DNA from: Erythrobacteraceae bacterium
GTDB lineage: Bacteria > Pseudomonadota > Alphaproteobacteria > Sphingomonadales > Sphingomonadaceae
Assembly: GCA_024642525.1 (NCBI GenBank)
Contig: JAHEAX010000002.1
Coordinates: 181,309 to 245,308, forward strand
Reading direction: 5' to 3'
DNA length: 64,000 bases
Part shown: positions 1 through 8,674 of the stretch, piece after piece
Layout of the letters: every line of letters begins with the position of its first letter
Position numbering within the stretch: the stretch's first letter is position 1
The notes under the pieces: model-generated
What the model was told of the DNA's origin: nothing
The model's input: only the letters and a program-made list of their open reading frames with translations
Database searches by the model: none
Position numbers and translations under genes: made by a program

Positions 1-72
1 CTTTTTCTCGCTGTCGCCGGGGGCAAACAGCCATGACCTTGCCTTGAATGCAGTGCGCGCTTTGTCAGTCAC
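1..72 (-). CDS. HpcH/HpaI aldolase / citrate lyase beta family protein, N-terminal fragment
   Basis: Only the first 24 codons are inside the window; the gene runs off the left edge. A GTG start at position 72 follows a strong ribosome site (AAGGAGACGCAC). The peptide contains RSWLFAPGDSEKK, which resembles the start of CitE/malyl-CoA lyase-type TIM-barrel proteins, where the segment leads into the first beta strand. Members of this family cleave or form C-C bonds of CoA thioesters such as malyl-CoA or citramalyl-CoA. The family call rests on this short N-terminal motif, so the substrate cannot be stated. Confidence 0.6.
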   Translation of the reverse strand, partial: MTDKARTAFKARSWLFAPGDSEKK

Positions 73-121
73 TCGTGCGTCTCCTTGACGCTTGGCCTAG
101 AATGGGAGGGGCGCAGGTGCA

Positions 122-241
122 ATGGTTGAGCAGCGGCCGGAATGGTATTTGCGCGCGGCCAAGCTGCTGGCGCACGAAGGCTTTTCCCCGTTGCCGCTCA
201 GCAGCGGCAGCGTATCGCGGCAAATTTCTGGATTTGAATGA
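122..241 (+). CDS. possible 39-residue small protein of unknown function
   Basis: An ATG at 122 lies about 9 bases after GGGAGGGG, one of the best Shine-Dalgarno matches in the window, and opens a 39-codon frame ending with TGA just before tRNA-Pro. The peptide (starting [20 protein letters not shown]) has a plausible amphipathic helix in its first half and no membrane segment. It is divergent from the aldolase gene, with about 50 bases between the starts. I do not recognise a family. It could be a leader peptide or a chance frame; the ribosome site is the main argument. Confidence 0.3.
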   Translation: MVEQRPEWYLRAAKLLAHEGFSPLPLSSGSVSRQISGFE

Positions 242-249
242 TTTTCCAC

Positions 250-326
250 TGGTCGGGACGAGAGGATTCGAACCTCCGACCCCCACACCCCCAGTGTGAT
301 GCGCTACCAGGCTGCGCTACGTCCCG
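250..326 (-). tRNA. tRNA-Pro (anticodon GGG)
   Basis: Read on the minus strand, the sequence folds as a full cloverleaf. It has a 7-bp acceptor stem (CGGGACG with CGTCCCG), a D-arm with AGCGCAGCCTGGTAGCGC, an anticodon loop CTGGGGG giving anticodon GGG, and a T-arm with GGTTCGAATCC. The discriminator A and the CCA end are encoded. It reads CCC and possibly CCU proline codons. Confidence 0.95.
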
Positions 327-343
327 AACCGGTGGAGGGCGCG

Positions 344-372
344 CCTATAGGGCGGCCTTCAAAGTGTGGCAA
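344..372 (-). promoter_or_regulatory. candidate sigma70-type promoter for tRNA-Pro
   Basis: On the minus strand TTGCCA (367-372) is separated by exactly 17 bases from TATAGG (344-349), and the -10 element ends 18 bases before the tRNA 5' end. Spacing and position fit a promoter serving tRNA-Pro. The rest of the stretch from 327 to 563 shows no convincing gene. Confidence 0.5.
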
Positions 373-563
373 GCCTAATACCGGTGAATTGGGCCTGGTC
401 ATCGCTTCTTCTTGCAAAATCGGTTGCCCGTCCTTCGTTGCCCTTGTCAAACGAAGGTGCTAGGCGCGCGCTTCTATCGCCGGGAGGTGCAAATGTGCGC
501 AGGTGACTTGCGTTTCGGACTGCTCTCCCCACCTTGATTTTTTGCAGTTCACAGGTTCTCCCG

Positions 564-884
564 ATGATCGATTTTCTTGCCGCCGCCGCCAGTGCGGAAG
601 CTCCGCCAGCCTGGCTCCAGTTTGCCCCCCTGGTGGGCATGGGCCTTATATTCTGGTTCCTCATCATCCGCCCTCAGATGCGCCGGCAGAAGGAACATCA
701 GGCCAAGATTGGCGGCCTCAAGAAGGGTGATCAAGTTATCACCGCAGGTGGCCTTATTGGTAAGGTCGTTCGGGTTGATGATGTCTATGCCGATCTCGAA
801 CTGGCGCAGGGCGTTCGCGTGAAAGCTGTTAAAAGCACTATTGGCGACATCGTCCCGCCCGCTGGCTCAGCGGCAAACGACTAA
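564..884 (+). CDS. yajC: preprotein translocase subunit YajC
   Basis: A 106-residue protein that associates with SecDF and the SecYEG channel at the inner membrane. It has a short N-terminal tail, one hydrophobic segment at about residues 18-40 containing the family pattern GLIFWFLIIRPQ, and then the cytoplasmic YajC domain (KEHQ then GDQVITAGGLIGKV). The ATG at 564 is chosen over an upstream TTG because it gives the usual YajC length and N-terminus. It lies directly upstream of secD and secF in the conserved yajC-secD-secF order. Confidence 0.95.
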   Translation: MIDFLAAAASAEAPPAWLQFAPLVGMGLIFWFLIIRPQMRRQKEHQAKIGGLKKGDQVITAGGLIGKVVRVDDVYADLELAQGVRVKAVKSTIGDIVPPAGSAAND

Positions 885-898
885 GCGAAAGCACAAAA

Positions 899-2497
899 AT
901 GCTCGAATTTCCGCGCTGGAAAAAGATCTGGCTCTGGGCGATCACCTTGCTGGCGATCCTCGCCGCATTGCCGTCGCTTCTTTCCATGACAAGTGTTCGC
1001 TGGCCTGACGCACTGCCGGACCCGATGATAAACCTCGGGCTCGACCTTGCTGGCGGTAGCCACATCCTGCTCGAAGCCAATCCTTCGCAGGTTGCGGACC
1101 AGCGGCTTGAAAACATGGAAGAATCGGTCCGCTCAGTCATGCGGCAGGCTAGCCCTCGCATCCGCATTGGCGATGTTTCCACCAGCGGCAATCAGCTCAG
1201 CTTCATGGTGGATAGCGCTGCTGACGTTGACCGTGCGCGCGAATTGTTGCTGCCGCTCGTGAATGGCACCGGCCTCACGCGTGAGTGGGATTTGCGGGTT
1301 GTCGATGAAACGCGCTTTTCGCTTTCTCCTACTGCCAGCGGCATCGAAAATGCTGTTACCCAGGCAATGGACAGCGCGACCGAAGTCGTCCGCAAGCGTA
1401 TCGACTCGCTCGGAACGCGTGAACCGACAATCATTCGCCAGGGCGATACGCGAATCGTGGTGCAGGTCCCCGGTCTGCAAGATCCGGAGCAGCTGAAAAG
1501 CCTGCTGGGCCAGACCGCCAAGCTGGAATTCAAGCTGGTTGACCAGAATGCACTGCCTGCTGATGTGGAACAAGGCATTGCCCCTCCAGGCAGCCAGATT
1601 TTCCCCTATGCTGCGGGCACGCCATTCGAAGGGTCTTCGGTTGCGGTGCGCCGGCTGGGCGGCATCAAGGGCGATCAGCTGACCAATGCGCAGCAGAGCT
1701 TTGATCCGCAGACCAACGAACCCAACGTTACCATCCAGTTTGACCAGCAGGGCGGCGCAAAATTCGCCAAGCTGACATCTGAAAACGTCAACAAGCCATT
1801 TGCGATCATCCTTGATGGCAAGGTGCTGTCTGCACCCAACATCAACGAACCGATCCGCGGAGGCAGCGCGTCCATTTCGGGCAGCTTCACGGTGGATACG
1901 GCAAACCAACTGGCCATTTCGCTGCGTTCCGGCGCATTGCCGGTCGATCTGACAGTAGTGGAAGAACGCACCGTCGGGCCTGACCTTGGTGCCGACTCGA
2001 TCCGTAAGGGCCTGCTCGCCATGGGCATCGGTTCGCTGCTGGTTATCGCGCTGATGATTTTCACCTATGGCCGGTTTGGCATTTACGCCACGGCGGCGCT
2101 GGTGCTGAACGTGATGATGTTGCTCGGCATCATGGCGGTTCTCAACACCACGCTGACATTGCCCGGTATTGCTGGCTTCGTGCTGACGATTGGCGCGGCA
2201 GTGGATGCCAACGTTCTGATCAACGAACGCATACGCGAAGAACGCAAGCGAGGGCGGCGCGTGGTTGCAGCGGTGGAAAATGGCTACAAGGAAGCCAGCC
2301 GCGCGATTTATGATGCCAACGTCACCAACTTCATCGCCGGTGTGCTGCTGTTCATTTTCGGCTCTGGCCCGATCCGCGGTTTTGCCGTCGTGCTTATCAT
2401 TGGCCTGTTCACCAGCGTATTCACCGCCGTGACCCTGACCCGGATGTGGGTCGCAAGCTGGCTGCGTAAAGCGCGGCCACAAGAACTGCACGTCTGA
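899..2497 (+). CDS. secD: protein translocase subunit SecD
   Basis: A 532-residue RND-type inner-membrane protein that, with SecF, uses the proton gradient to pull exported proteins across the membrane after SecA-driven translocation. TM1 is at about residues 9-30, followed by GLDLAGG at 47-53 (family motif GxDLxGG), a large periplasmic P1 domain, and five TM helices after about residue 370. The conserved AAVDANVLINERIREE segment near residues 435-450 marks TM4 and its acidic residues. It is 14 bases after yajC and 13 before secF, so the three are probably one transcript. SecD and SecF are separate proteins here, as in most proteobacteria. Confidence 0.97.
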   Translation: MLEFPRWKKIWLWAITLLAILAALPSLLSMTSVRWPDALPDPMINLGLDLAGGSHILLEANPSQVADQRLENMEESVRSVMRQASPRIRIGDVSTSGNQLSFMVDSAADVDRARELLLPLVNGTGLTREWDLRVVDETRFSLSPTASGIENAVTQAMDSATEVVRKRIDSLGTREPTIIRQGDTRIVVQVPGLQDPEQLKSLLGQTAKLEFKLVDQNALPADVEQGIAPPGSQIFPYAAGTPFEGSSVAVRRLGGIKGDQLTNAQQSFDPQTNEPNVTIQFDQQGGAKFAKLTSENVNKPFAIILDGKVLSAPNINEPIRGGSASISGSFTVDTANQLAISLRSGALPVDLTVVEERTVGPDLGADSIRKGLLAMGIGSLLVIALMIFTYGRFGIYATAALVLNVMMLLGIMAVLNTTLTLPGIAGFVLTIGAAVDANVLINERIREERKRGRRVVAAVENGYKEASRAIYDANVTNFIAGVLLFIFGSGPIRGFAVVLIIGLFTSVFTAVTLTRMWVASWLRKARPQELHV

Positions 2498-2510
2498 GGG
2501 GACCTGAAAA

Positions 2511-3491
2511 ATGCGACTTCTGAAACTCGTCCCCGACGATACGAATATCAAGTTCCTGAAATGGCGTGTGCCGTTCTACGTCGTCAGCCTGTTGCTGATG
2601 GCAGCCAGTTGGGCGCTCGTTTTTACGCAGGGGCTTAATTACGGCGTAGACTTCGCCGGTGGCCAGGAAATCCGCGCGACCTTTACCAAGCAGGCCGAAG
2701 CACCGATCCCGCAACTGCGCGATACGGTCGCGGGTCTGGACAATGTGGGTGACCCTGTCATCCAGCGTTTCGGCGCTGCGAATGAAGTGTCGATCCGCGT
2801 CAAGCTTCCCCCTGAAGCTGAAGGCGACCCCGCCTATGCTGACGCGATGACGCGCACGATCACAACGGCCTTGCAGGCAGAATATGCCGACATTCGTATC
2901 GACGGCGTCGATTCTGTTTCAGGCAAGGTCTCTGGCGAATTCCGCGAGATGGCCATTTATGCCTTGCTGGCCGCCATGCTGGCGATTGCGCTCTATATCT
3001 GGGTGCGTTTTGAATGGCAGTTTGGCGTCGGGGCCTTGTTTGCGCTGGTGCACGACGTTTCGCTGACACTTGGTATGTTTGCCTTGTTCCAGATGGAATT
3101 CAGCCTGCAAATTATCGCGGCCATCCTCGCGATCATCGGTTATTCGCTCAACGATACGATTGTGGTCTATGACCGTATTCGCGAAAACCTGAAGAAATAT
3201 CGCAAGATGCAGCTGCCGGAATTGCTCGATCTTTCGGTCAATGAAACGCTTGCGCGTACGGTGATGACTTCATTGACGCTGCTGGTCGCTCTGGTGCCGT
3301 TGCTGTTGTTTGGCCCTGCCAGCCTGTTTGGTCTGACTGCCGCAATTACCCTTGGTATTTTCGTCGGGACTTACAGCTCGATCTACATGGCAGCGCCAAT
3401 CCTGATCTGGCTGGGCGTGGATTCGCACAGCTTCGTTCCGGAAGAAAGCGTGGCAGAGCGCCAGGAAAAGGTCGCTCGCGGCGAGATGTAA
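2511..3491 (+). CDS. secF: protein translocase subunit SecF
   Basis: A 326-residue partner of SecD. One N-terminal membrane helix is followed by YGVDFAGG (about residues 44-51, SecF signature GxDFxGG), a periplasmic loop, and a five-helix C-terminal bundle. That bundle contains YSLNDTIVVYDRIREN at about 210-226, carrying the conserved acidic and arginine residues of the SecF family. It is the last gene of the yajC-secD-secF run and is convergent with the glycosyltransferase gene, only 33 bases away. No clear intrinsic terminator is visible between them. Confidence 0.97.
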   Translation: MRLLKLVPDDTNIKFLKWRVPFYVVSLLLMAASWALVFTQGLNYGVDFAGGQEIRATFTKQAEAPIPQLRDTVAGLDNVGDPVIQRFGAANEVSIRVKLPPEAEGDPAYADAMTRTITTALQAEYADIRIDGVDSVSGKVSGEFREMAIYALLAAMLAIALYIWVRFEWQFGVGALFALVHDVSLTLGMFALFQMEFSLQIIAAILAIIGYSLNDTIVVYDRIRENLKKYRKMQLPELLDLSVNETLARTVMTSLTLLVALVPLLLFGPASLFGLTAAITLGIFVGTYSSIYMAAPILIWLGVDSHSFVPEESVAERQEKVARGEM

Positions 3492-3524
3492 TCTGCTCGC
3501 CGGGCATCACGCTGCACCGGGGCA

Positions 3525-4730
3525 TTATCCCCGAACCAGACTTTCATAATAATCGGCCAGCTGGGCTGCATTAGCAGCCCAGCTGAACCGTTCCGCCATC
3601 GCGGTTACGGCTTCGGTTGGAATCGGGTTGGCCAGTATCTGCCGGATGCCGCCGGTCACACCGTCCACGCTGCGATCGACGATAAGGCCTGCATCAGGAC
3701 CAGTGACAAGTTCGCGCGCGCCGCCTGCATCGCAGATGACCAGCGGCGTACCGCAGGCGAGGGCTTCGACCCACGCATTGGCAAGCCCTTCATTCGAAGA
3801 AGGCAGGACCATTGCATCTGCTGCCGAAAGGATGATCGGCAGCACATCATGATCGACTGAGCCAAGGAAGTGGACGCGTCCTGCCACGCCCAAATTGCGG
3901 GCAAGGTTTTCCAGCCTATTTCGGTCTTCCCCCTTACCCACCACCAGCAGACGCGCTTCGGGCAGATTTGGCAGGCTAGAGATGACCAAATCCTGGCCCT
4001 TGCGCGGGGTCAGCGCGCCAACGGTTACGAGTAATGGCTCCAACCCGCCCAGCGGCAGACCAAGTTCATCCGCCAGCCGTTTGCGAATTGTCGGATGGTC
4101 GAGAGGGCGGAACCGGTCCCGGTCGAGGCCGGTATAGTTCACGGTGATTTTTTCGCACTCCATGCCAAGCGCCGCCATGTCTCCGGCAAGGGCTCTCGAT
4201 ACCGCGACGAGGCCGCGGGCAGCGCGCGCCGCTTCGAGCATTTGCCTGGCCGCGAAACCGACGCCTCCCCAATAGGAAATGTCCGAGCCGCGCGCCTTGA
4301 TTGAAAGTGGAAGCCCGAGTTCAGCCGCGACAATCGCTGCCGCGGGGCCATCAGGGTAGAAGAACTGCGCATCGACCAGATCGAATGGCTGCTGCTGGTG
4401 CAGTTTTTTTGCCAGTTTCAGAATGGCGCGCGCGATAAGCTGCGGATTATGGCGCGCGCCAAAGCGCGGTATCAGCGGGAAAGTGGGGCGATGGACTTCG
4501 ACGCCCTTTTCCATTTCCGCACCGCTATTTGCCTTGTTCCCTTCGGAAGCCACTTCGGCAAGTTTGCGATATTTGCCAAAAGCGATAGGCGGAATGCCCA
4601 GCGGATTGATCAGCGTTACGTGCCAATCCCCCCGCGCGGCCAGCGCTTCCATAGATCGGGCAACAAATGTGCCGAACCGTGGGGCGCTGGAATTGGGGTA
4701 GAGTGTAGAGATCGCGAGAAGGCGCCTCAT
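3525..4730 (-). CDS. GT4-family glycosyltransferase (GT-B fold)
   Basis: A 401-residue predicted cytoplasmic or membrane-associated glycosyltransferase of the WbuB/WaaG type. The N-terminal half carries YPNSSAPRFGTFV, typical of sugar-acceptor domains. The C-terminal half has the nucleotide-sugar site with VGKGEDRNRLENLA and the EGLANAWVEALACGTP block, containing the E-x7-E pair of family GT4, then GLIVD. The ATG at 4730 is chosen because it overlaps the stop of the upstream XRE-type gene (ATGA) and begins a normal GT-B N-terminus (MRRLLAISTLYPN). It probably acts in exopolysaccharide or glycolipid synthesis; donor and acceptor cannot be told. Confidence 0.85.
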   Translation of the reverse strand: MRRLLAISTLYPNSSAPRFGTFVARSMEALAARGDWHVTLINPLGIPPIAFGKYRKLAEVASEGNKANSGAEMEKGVEVHRPTFPLIPRFGARHNPQLIARAILKLAKKLHQQQPFDLVDAQFFYPDGPAAAIVAAELGLPLSIKARGSDISYWGGVGFAARQMLEAARAARGLVAVSRALAGDMAALGMECEKITVNYTGLDRDRFRPLDHPTIRKRLADELGLPLGGLEPLLVTVGALTPRKGQDLVISSLPNLPEARLLVVGKGEDRNRLENLARNLGVAGRVHFLGSVDHDVLPIILSAADAMVLPSSNEGLANAWVEALACGTPLVICDAGGARELVTGPDAGLIVDRSVDGVTGGIRQILANPIPTEAVTAMAERFSWAANAAQLADYYESLVRG

Positions 4731-5299
4731 AATTTGCGGACCAGCATTTCTGCCACTGCCAGCCACGCGGGGTCATCGACCACTTGCTGTTTTTGCCCCG
4801 CGCCCGGCGGCAAAACGCCAACCATTGAACCTTGCCGGTCAATCAGCCTGCCAAAGGAAAACCTGCCGCCCTTGCGCGGCACCAGTACATCGCGGTTGAT
4901 CGCACGCTGGAAATCAGCAGGGTCAATCTGGCGGAGCCACAATTGGTCACCCGGGCGATATTCTCCGACGCTGGCTTCAATGGACAGCACCATCAGCGGC
5001 AAATCGCCGCCAAGGTCGGTCGCCAATATGGCATCGCGCGGCTTGCCGAGCGCTTCCGGGCCGTTTTCCATCAGCTTCGCCACCACTTGCGGATGGGTGG
5101 CTGCATCGGAACGCACAAGCATTTCAGGGTCAATTCCAAGCGCGCCTCCAATCCGGTCCATCCAGTTGATGGACAGGTTGCGCATGCCCGTTTCCAGCCT
5201 GCCGATGGTCTGGGCTGTGGTCGGCGGGTCACATGCTTCTGCCAGATCGGCCAGAGTCATGCCCTTTTCCTTACGGATATCGCGGATGCGATTGATCAT
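4727..5299 (-). CDS. XRE-family helix-turn-helix regulator with C-terminal S24-like half
   Basis: A 190-residue protein. An N-terminal Cro/C1-type helix-turn-helix covers about residues 1-65 (IRKEKGMTLADLAEACD, then AQTIGRLETGMRNLS). The C-terminal half resembles the beta-rich domain of LexA/CI-type repressors (YRPGDQLWLRQ and GRFSFGRLIDRQGSMVGVL), but I cannot point to a confident Ser-Lys protease dyad. ATG at 5299 is preferred over TTG at 5320 because AGGTAA precedes it at good spacing. The stop overlaps the glycosyltransferase start by 4 bases, so regulator and enzyme are co-translated. The likely role is local control of a surface-sugar gene (inference). Confidence 0.75.
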   Translation of the reverse strand: MINRIRDIRKEKGMTLADLAEACDPPTTAQTIGRLETGMRNLSINWMDRIGGALGIDPEMLVRSDAATHPQVVAKLMENGPEALGKPRDAILATDLGGDLPLMVLSIEASVGEYRPGDQLWLRQIDPADFQRAINRDVLVPRKGGRFSFGRLIDRQGSMVGVLPPGAGQKQQVVDDPAWLAVAEMLVRKL

Positions 5300-5391
5300 C
5301 GTATTTACCTGACTAACCAAATGGGTTTTTAACTTTCCTACAAGCGGTTCGTTTTGGCAAGTGCTGATTTTAGAGCAATATGGGGATTTTT

Positions 5392-5868
5392 ATGCGCCGA
5401 CATCTGGTGGAACGTGAACTTACTGCCGAAGGCGCGCGCCGAGGCGACGGTGCCCATGGTTCCCGGACGCGCTCTGTCACGGTGAACGTTGCTGAATCGC
5501 CGTTGACCTGGCTTCACGCTCGCGGACATCTCGATGATCGCCTGTTCGATGCAGGGGAGCGCCTTCGCGCTGATTACGAACGAGCCTCGCTTGGGCCTTC
5601 GGTAACCATGAGCTGGGACCCGGTGAGGTTAAAGGGCAGTGGTGATCGCGGACTGACTGCTACAGAACGGCAGATCGCGGCCAAGTCCCGCTTCGATGGC
5701 GCTATGGCTGCTGCAGGTAGCGGATTATCCGATATTCTGTGGCGCGTCGCCTGCGGCTGCGAATCCCTGCCAGATGCAGAAAAGGTGCTTTCATGGCCCG
5801 CAAGGAGCGGGAAACTGGTTCTGAAACTGGCGCTGGAACGCGTTGCGGATTATTACCGCATTAATTGA
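5392..5868 (+). CDS. DUF6456 domain-containing protein
   Basis: A 158-residue protein divergent from the XRE gene. The C-terminal part (RFDGAMAAAGSGLSDILWRV, ACGCESLPDAEKVLSWPARS) matches the pattern of DUF6456 proteins, common in alphaproteobacteria and of unknown role. The N-terminal 60 residues are rich in Arg and small residues and look disordered. ATG at 5392 follows GGGGA at 5-base spacing; ATG at 5380 is a weaker alternative. No membrane segment or signal peptide. DUF6456 proteins may bind DNA, but nothing here proves it. Confidence 0.7.
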   Translation: MRRHLVERELTAEGARRGDGAHGSRTRSVTVNVAESPLTWLHARGHLDDRLFDAGERLRADYERASLGPSVTMSWDPVRLKGSGDRGLTATERQIAAKSRFDGAMAAAGSGLSDILWRVACGCESLPDAEKVLSWPARSGKLVLKLALERVADYYRIN

Positions 5869-5898
5869 CGGAGCAATGTGTGTGACAGGCGTGTTCGC

Positions 5899-7689
5899 CT
5901 ATCCTTCGACCATTTCTGCAAGTTCCAACCACCGTTCTTCGGCTGTTTCTTTCTCTGCCCGGGCATTTTCGATACCCTTGGAAATATTGGCAAATTTTTG
6001 CGGATCGTTGGTGAAAAGATCGGGGTCAGACAGGATTGCTTCGCCCTTGGTGATGGCGTTTTCCAATTCCTCGATGCGCGTCGGGAGAAGTTCGTAATCC
6101 CGCTGGTCCTTGTAGCTCAGCTTGGTGCTTCTGGCAGCCGGCGAGGGCGGCGAGACGGGCTTTTCTGCCTTGGCCGCCTTGGGCTTTCCGGAAACGGCCT
6201 GCCGCGTTCGCTTGGCTTCCCAGTCTTCATAGCCGCCTGCAACGATATCGACAGTGCCGCTGCCGTCGAGGCCAAGCGTGATGGTTACCGTGCGGTCGAG
6301 AAAGTCGCGGTCATGGCTGACGATCAGCACAGTGCCGTCGTAATCCGCGATGACTTCCTGCAAGAGATCGAGGGTTTCAAGATCTAGATCGTTGGTCGGT
6401 TCGTCGAGCACGAGCAGGTTGGATTTCCGCGCGAATTCGCGGGCAAGCAGCAGACGCGATCGTTCGCCGCCCGACAATGTGCCGACCCTGGTATCGACCA
6501 GTCCCGGGTCAAACAGGAACTCTTTCAGATAGCCCTGCACATGCTTGCGAACACCGCGCACATCAATCCAGTCTCCACCCTCGGCCAGCACATCGCGCAC
6601 CGATTTTTCAGGCTTCATCAGGCTGCGCTGCTGGTCGATCATCACCCCGTTCAGCGATTTTGCGACATTGATAGTGCCGCTGTCAGGTGCAAGTTCGCCA
6701 GTCAGCAGCTTGAGCAGGGTCGTCTTGCCCGCACCATTGGAGCCGACGATACCGATACGGTCGCCGCGCTGAATGCGCAGGGAAAAGTCCTTGATGATCT
6801 TGCGGTCGCCAAAGCTCTTGCTGACCTTGTCGGCCACAATCACCGACTTGGACTTGTTTTCTTCATCGGAAGACAAGCCAAGCTTGGCTGTCCCGCCCGG
6901 CGTGATCATGGCGGCGCGGGCGGCGCGCATCTTGTACAATGCTTCGAGCCTGCCCTGGTTGCGCTTGCGCCTCGCGGTCACGCCGCGTTCCAGCCAATGC
7001 GCTTCGATTTTCAGCTTGGCATCCATCCGGTGCGCATTGCGCGCTTCTTCGGCATAGACCTGCTCTTCCCACGCCTCATACCCGCCGAAGCCGACATCCT
7101 TGCGCCGCAGAATGCCTCGGTCGAGCCAGATGGTGGCGTTGGTCAGGCGTTTGAGGAAAGTCCGGTCATGGCTGATGACGATGAACGCGCCCTTGTAACG
7201 CGTCAGCCAGTCTTCCAGCCATTCGATTGCGGCAAGGTCGAGATGGTTCGTCGGTTCGTCCATCAGCAAAAGATCAGGGTCCTGCGCCAATGCACGGGCA
7301 ATGGCTGCACGCCGCCGCTCGCCGCCGCTTGCGCCTTTCGCCGGGGTGGCCATGTCAATGCCGAGCTGGCCCGCGATTGCCTCTACTTCATGGGCCGCTG
7401 GTGCATCCTTGCCTGCGAGGGCGAAATCCATCAGCGTTTCAAAGCCGGAAAAATCTGGCTCCTGTTCAAGCGCCACGATGCGGATGCCCGGCTTTACCTT
7501 GCGTTCGCCCCTGTCGGCTTCGACCTGGTTCATGATCATGCGGAACAAGGTTGTCTTGCCTGCGCCATTACGCCCGATGAGCGCGAGCCGGTCGCGCGGG
7601 CCGACATGGAGGTCCAGCCCTTCGAACAGCCAGCGGCCGCCCTGCTGCAGACCCAGCTTTTCCCAGCTCAAGATTGGAGGTTGCGCCAT
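5899..7689 (-). CDS. uup: ABC-F family ATPase (Uup-like)
   Basis: A 596-residue soluble protein with two ABC domains. The first has Walker A GRNGAGKTT, signature SGGERRR and Walker B LLLMDEPTNHLDL. The second has GSNGAGKTT, LSGGERSR and LLVLDEPTNDLDLE. A charged linker (about residues 240-300) lies between them and a coiled-coil C-terminal extension (about 525-596) resembles that of Uup. ABC-F proteins act on the ribosome or on DNA intermediates rather than as transporters, and there are no membrane helices. The ATG at 7689 is chosen because the family N-terminus begins with PPILSWEKLGL; longer upstream starts add an unrelated Cys/Pro-rich stretch. Confidence 0.9.
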   Translation of the reverse strand: MAQPPILSWEKLGLQQGGRWLFEGLDLHVGPRDRLALIGRNGAGKTTLFRMIMNQVEADRGERKVKPGIRIVALEQEPDFSGFETLMDFALAGKDAPAAHEVEAIAGQLGIDMATPAKGASGGERRRAAIARALAQDPDLLLMDEPTNHLDLAAIEWLEDWLTRYKGAFIVISHDRTFLKRLTNATIWLDRGILRRKDVGFGGYEAWEEQVYAEEARNAHRMDAKLKIEAHWLERGVTARRKRNQGRLEALYKMRAARAAMITPGGTAKLGLSSDEENKSKSVIVADKVSKSFGDRKIIKDFSLRIQRGDRIGIVGSNGAGKTTLLKLLTGELAPDSGTINVAKSLNGVMIDQQRSLMKPEKSVRDVLAEGGDWIDVRGVRKHVQGYLKEFLFDPGLVDTRVGTLSGGERSRLLLAREFARKSNLLVLDEPTNDLDLETLDLLQEVIADYDGTVLIVSHDRDFLDRTVTITLGLDGSGTVDIVAGGYEDWEAKRTRQAVSGKPKAAKAEKPVSPPSPAARSTKLSYKDQRDYELLPTRIEELENAITKGEAILSDPDLFTNDPQKFANISKGIENARAEKETAEERWLELAEMVEG

Positions 7690-7880
7690 TGCGGCGCGAG
7701 GTAGGGCAGGTTTCACCGCTCCACAAGGTGCCTCGCGCTGCTTATTTGCAAGGGCGGGACAGAGGTCCCCGTCGCAAGGGCAAATTGCCTGCCATTCTGA
7801 CAGTGCCGGAACCAGCCCATTCATTGAAGCGTAAGTGAAGGCACCCCATCACACGGGAAACCCCCTAGGAGACTTTCCAA

Positions 7881-8594
7881 ATGAAGAATTATTTCATGCC
7901 GCTGGCCGCGATGGCCGCCATCAGCGTGCCTGCCGCCGCAGCAGAGGTCCAGATCCAGGCAACCGGACCTGTCATCGAGCTGTCTGTCAGCGAAACCGTC
8001 AGGGCCCGTCCGGACATCGCGACGATCAGCGCCGGCGTAACCAGTGAAGCGCCCACGGCAGTAGAAGCCATGCGCAAGAATGCCGCTGAAATGGATGCCG
8101 TGGTCAGAAAGATCAAAGCATTGGGCATAAAGTCTGAAGACATCCAGACAACGGGCATCAACCTGAATGCTCGCTATGATTATGATCGTGATACGCAGAA
8201 GCAGGTCTTCAGGGGCTATTCCGCGTCCAACCGTGTCAGCGTCATACTGCGCAAGGTTGCCGAGACAGGCAGCGTGCTCGACACGTTGGTTGCCGCAGGC
8301 GCGACCGACATTGGCGGGCCGCAGTTCTCGATCGATGATGACACTTCTGCCAAGGCGCAGGCCCGCAAGGCAGCAATGGAGCGCGCCCGCGGGCAGGCGA
8401 TGGAATATGCAGGCTGGGCTGGTTACACCGGCATTCGCCTGCTGGAAGTGAGCGAAAGCATTTCTGGTAACGAACCGATGCCGATGATGCGCCAGTCGAT
8501 GGACGCGGTTGCCTCTGCGCCGCCTACTCCGGTTGAGCCGGGCCTTGTGGGCACTGGGGTGAACGTGACCGTCAAATATGAAATGACCCGCTGA
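7881..8594 (+). CDS. SIMPL domain-containing exported protein
   Basis: A 237-residue protein with a signal peptide (residues 1-21, ending VPAAAAEV) followed by a SIMPL/DUF541 domain. Visible elements are ISVSE-like VIELSVSETVRARPDIATIS, the helix EAMRKNAAEMDAVVRKIKALG, and IQTTGINLNARYDY. The family is periplasmic or outer-membrane associated (BP26/OMP28 of Brucella); its biochemical role is unclear. A ribosome site CTAGGAGAC precedes the ATG. It is divergent from the ABC-F gene with a 191-base gap that must hold both promoters. Confidence 0.85.
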   Translation: MKNYFMPLAAMAAISVPAAAAEVQIQATGPVIELSVSETVRARPDIATISAGVTSEAPTAVEAMRKNAAEMDAVVRKIKALGIKSEDIQTTGINLNARYDYDRDTQKQVFRGYSASNRVSVILRKVAETGSVLDTLVAAGATDIGGPQFSIDDDTSAKAQARKAAMERARGQAMEYAGWAGYTGIRLLEVSESISGNEPMPMMRQSMDAVASAPPTPVEPGLVGTGVNVTVKYEMTR

Positions 8595-8674
8595 TAGGCG
8601 GCGTAAAAAGGCTGAACGATTGCAATTAGGCGTATTCACACCTTGTTCAATGCAGCAGCCTTAGACAAACAGGC

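Noticed and set aside
1133..2551. Long open frame on the minus strand opposite secD
   Set aside because: It is a shadow of the GC-rich codon pattern of secD, with His/Arg/Gln-rich composition, no domain and no ribosome site.
6541..7704. Plus-strand open frame opposite the ABC-F gene
   Set aside because: Overlaps both ATPase domains of a confidently identified gene and has no recognisable motif.
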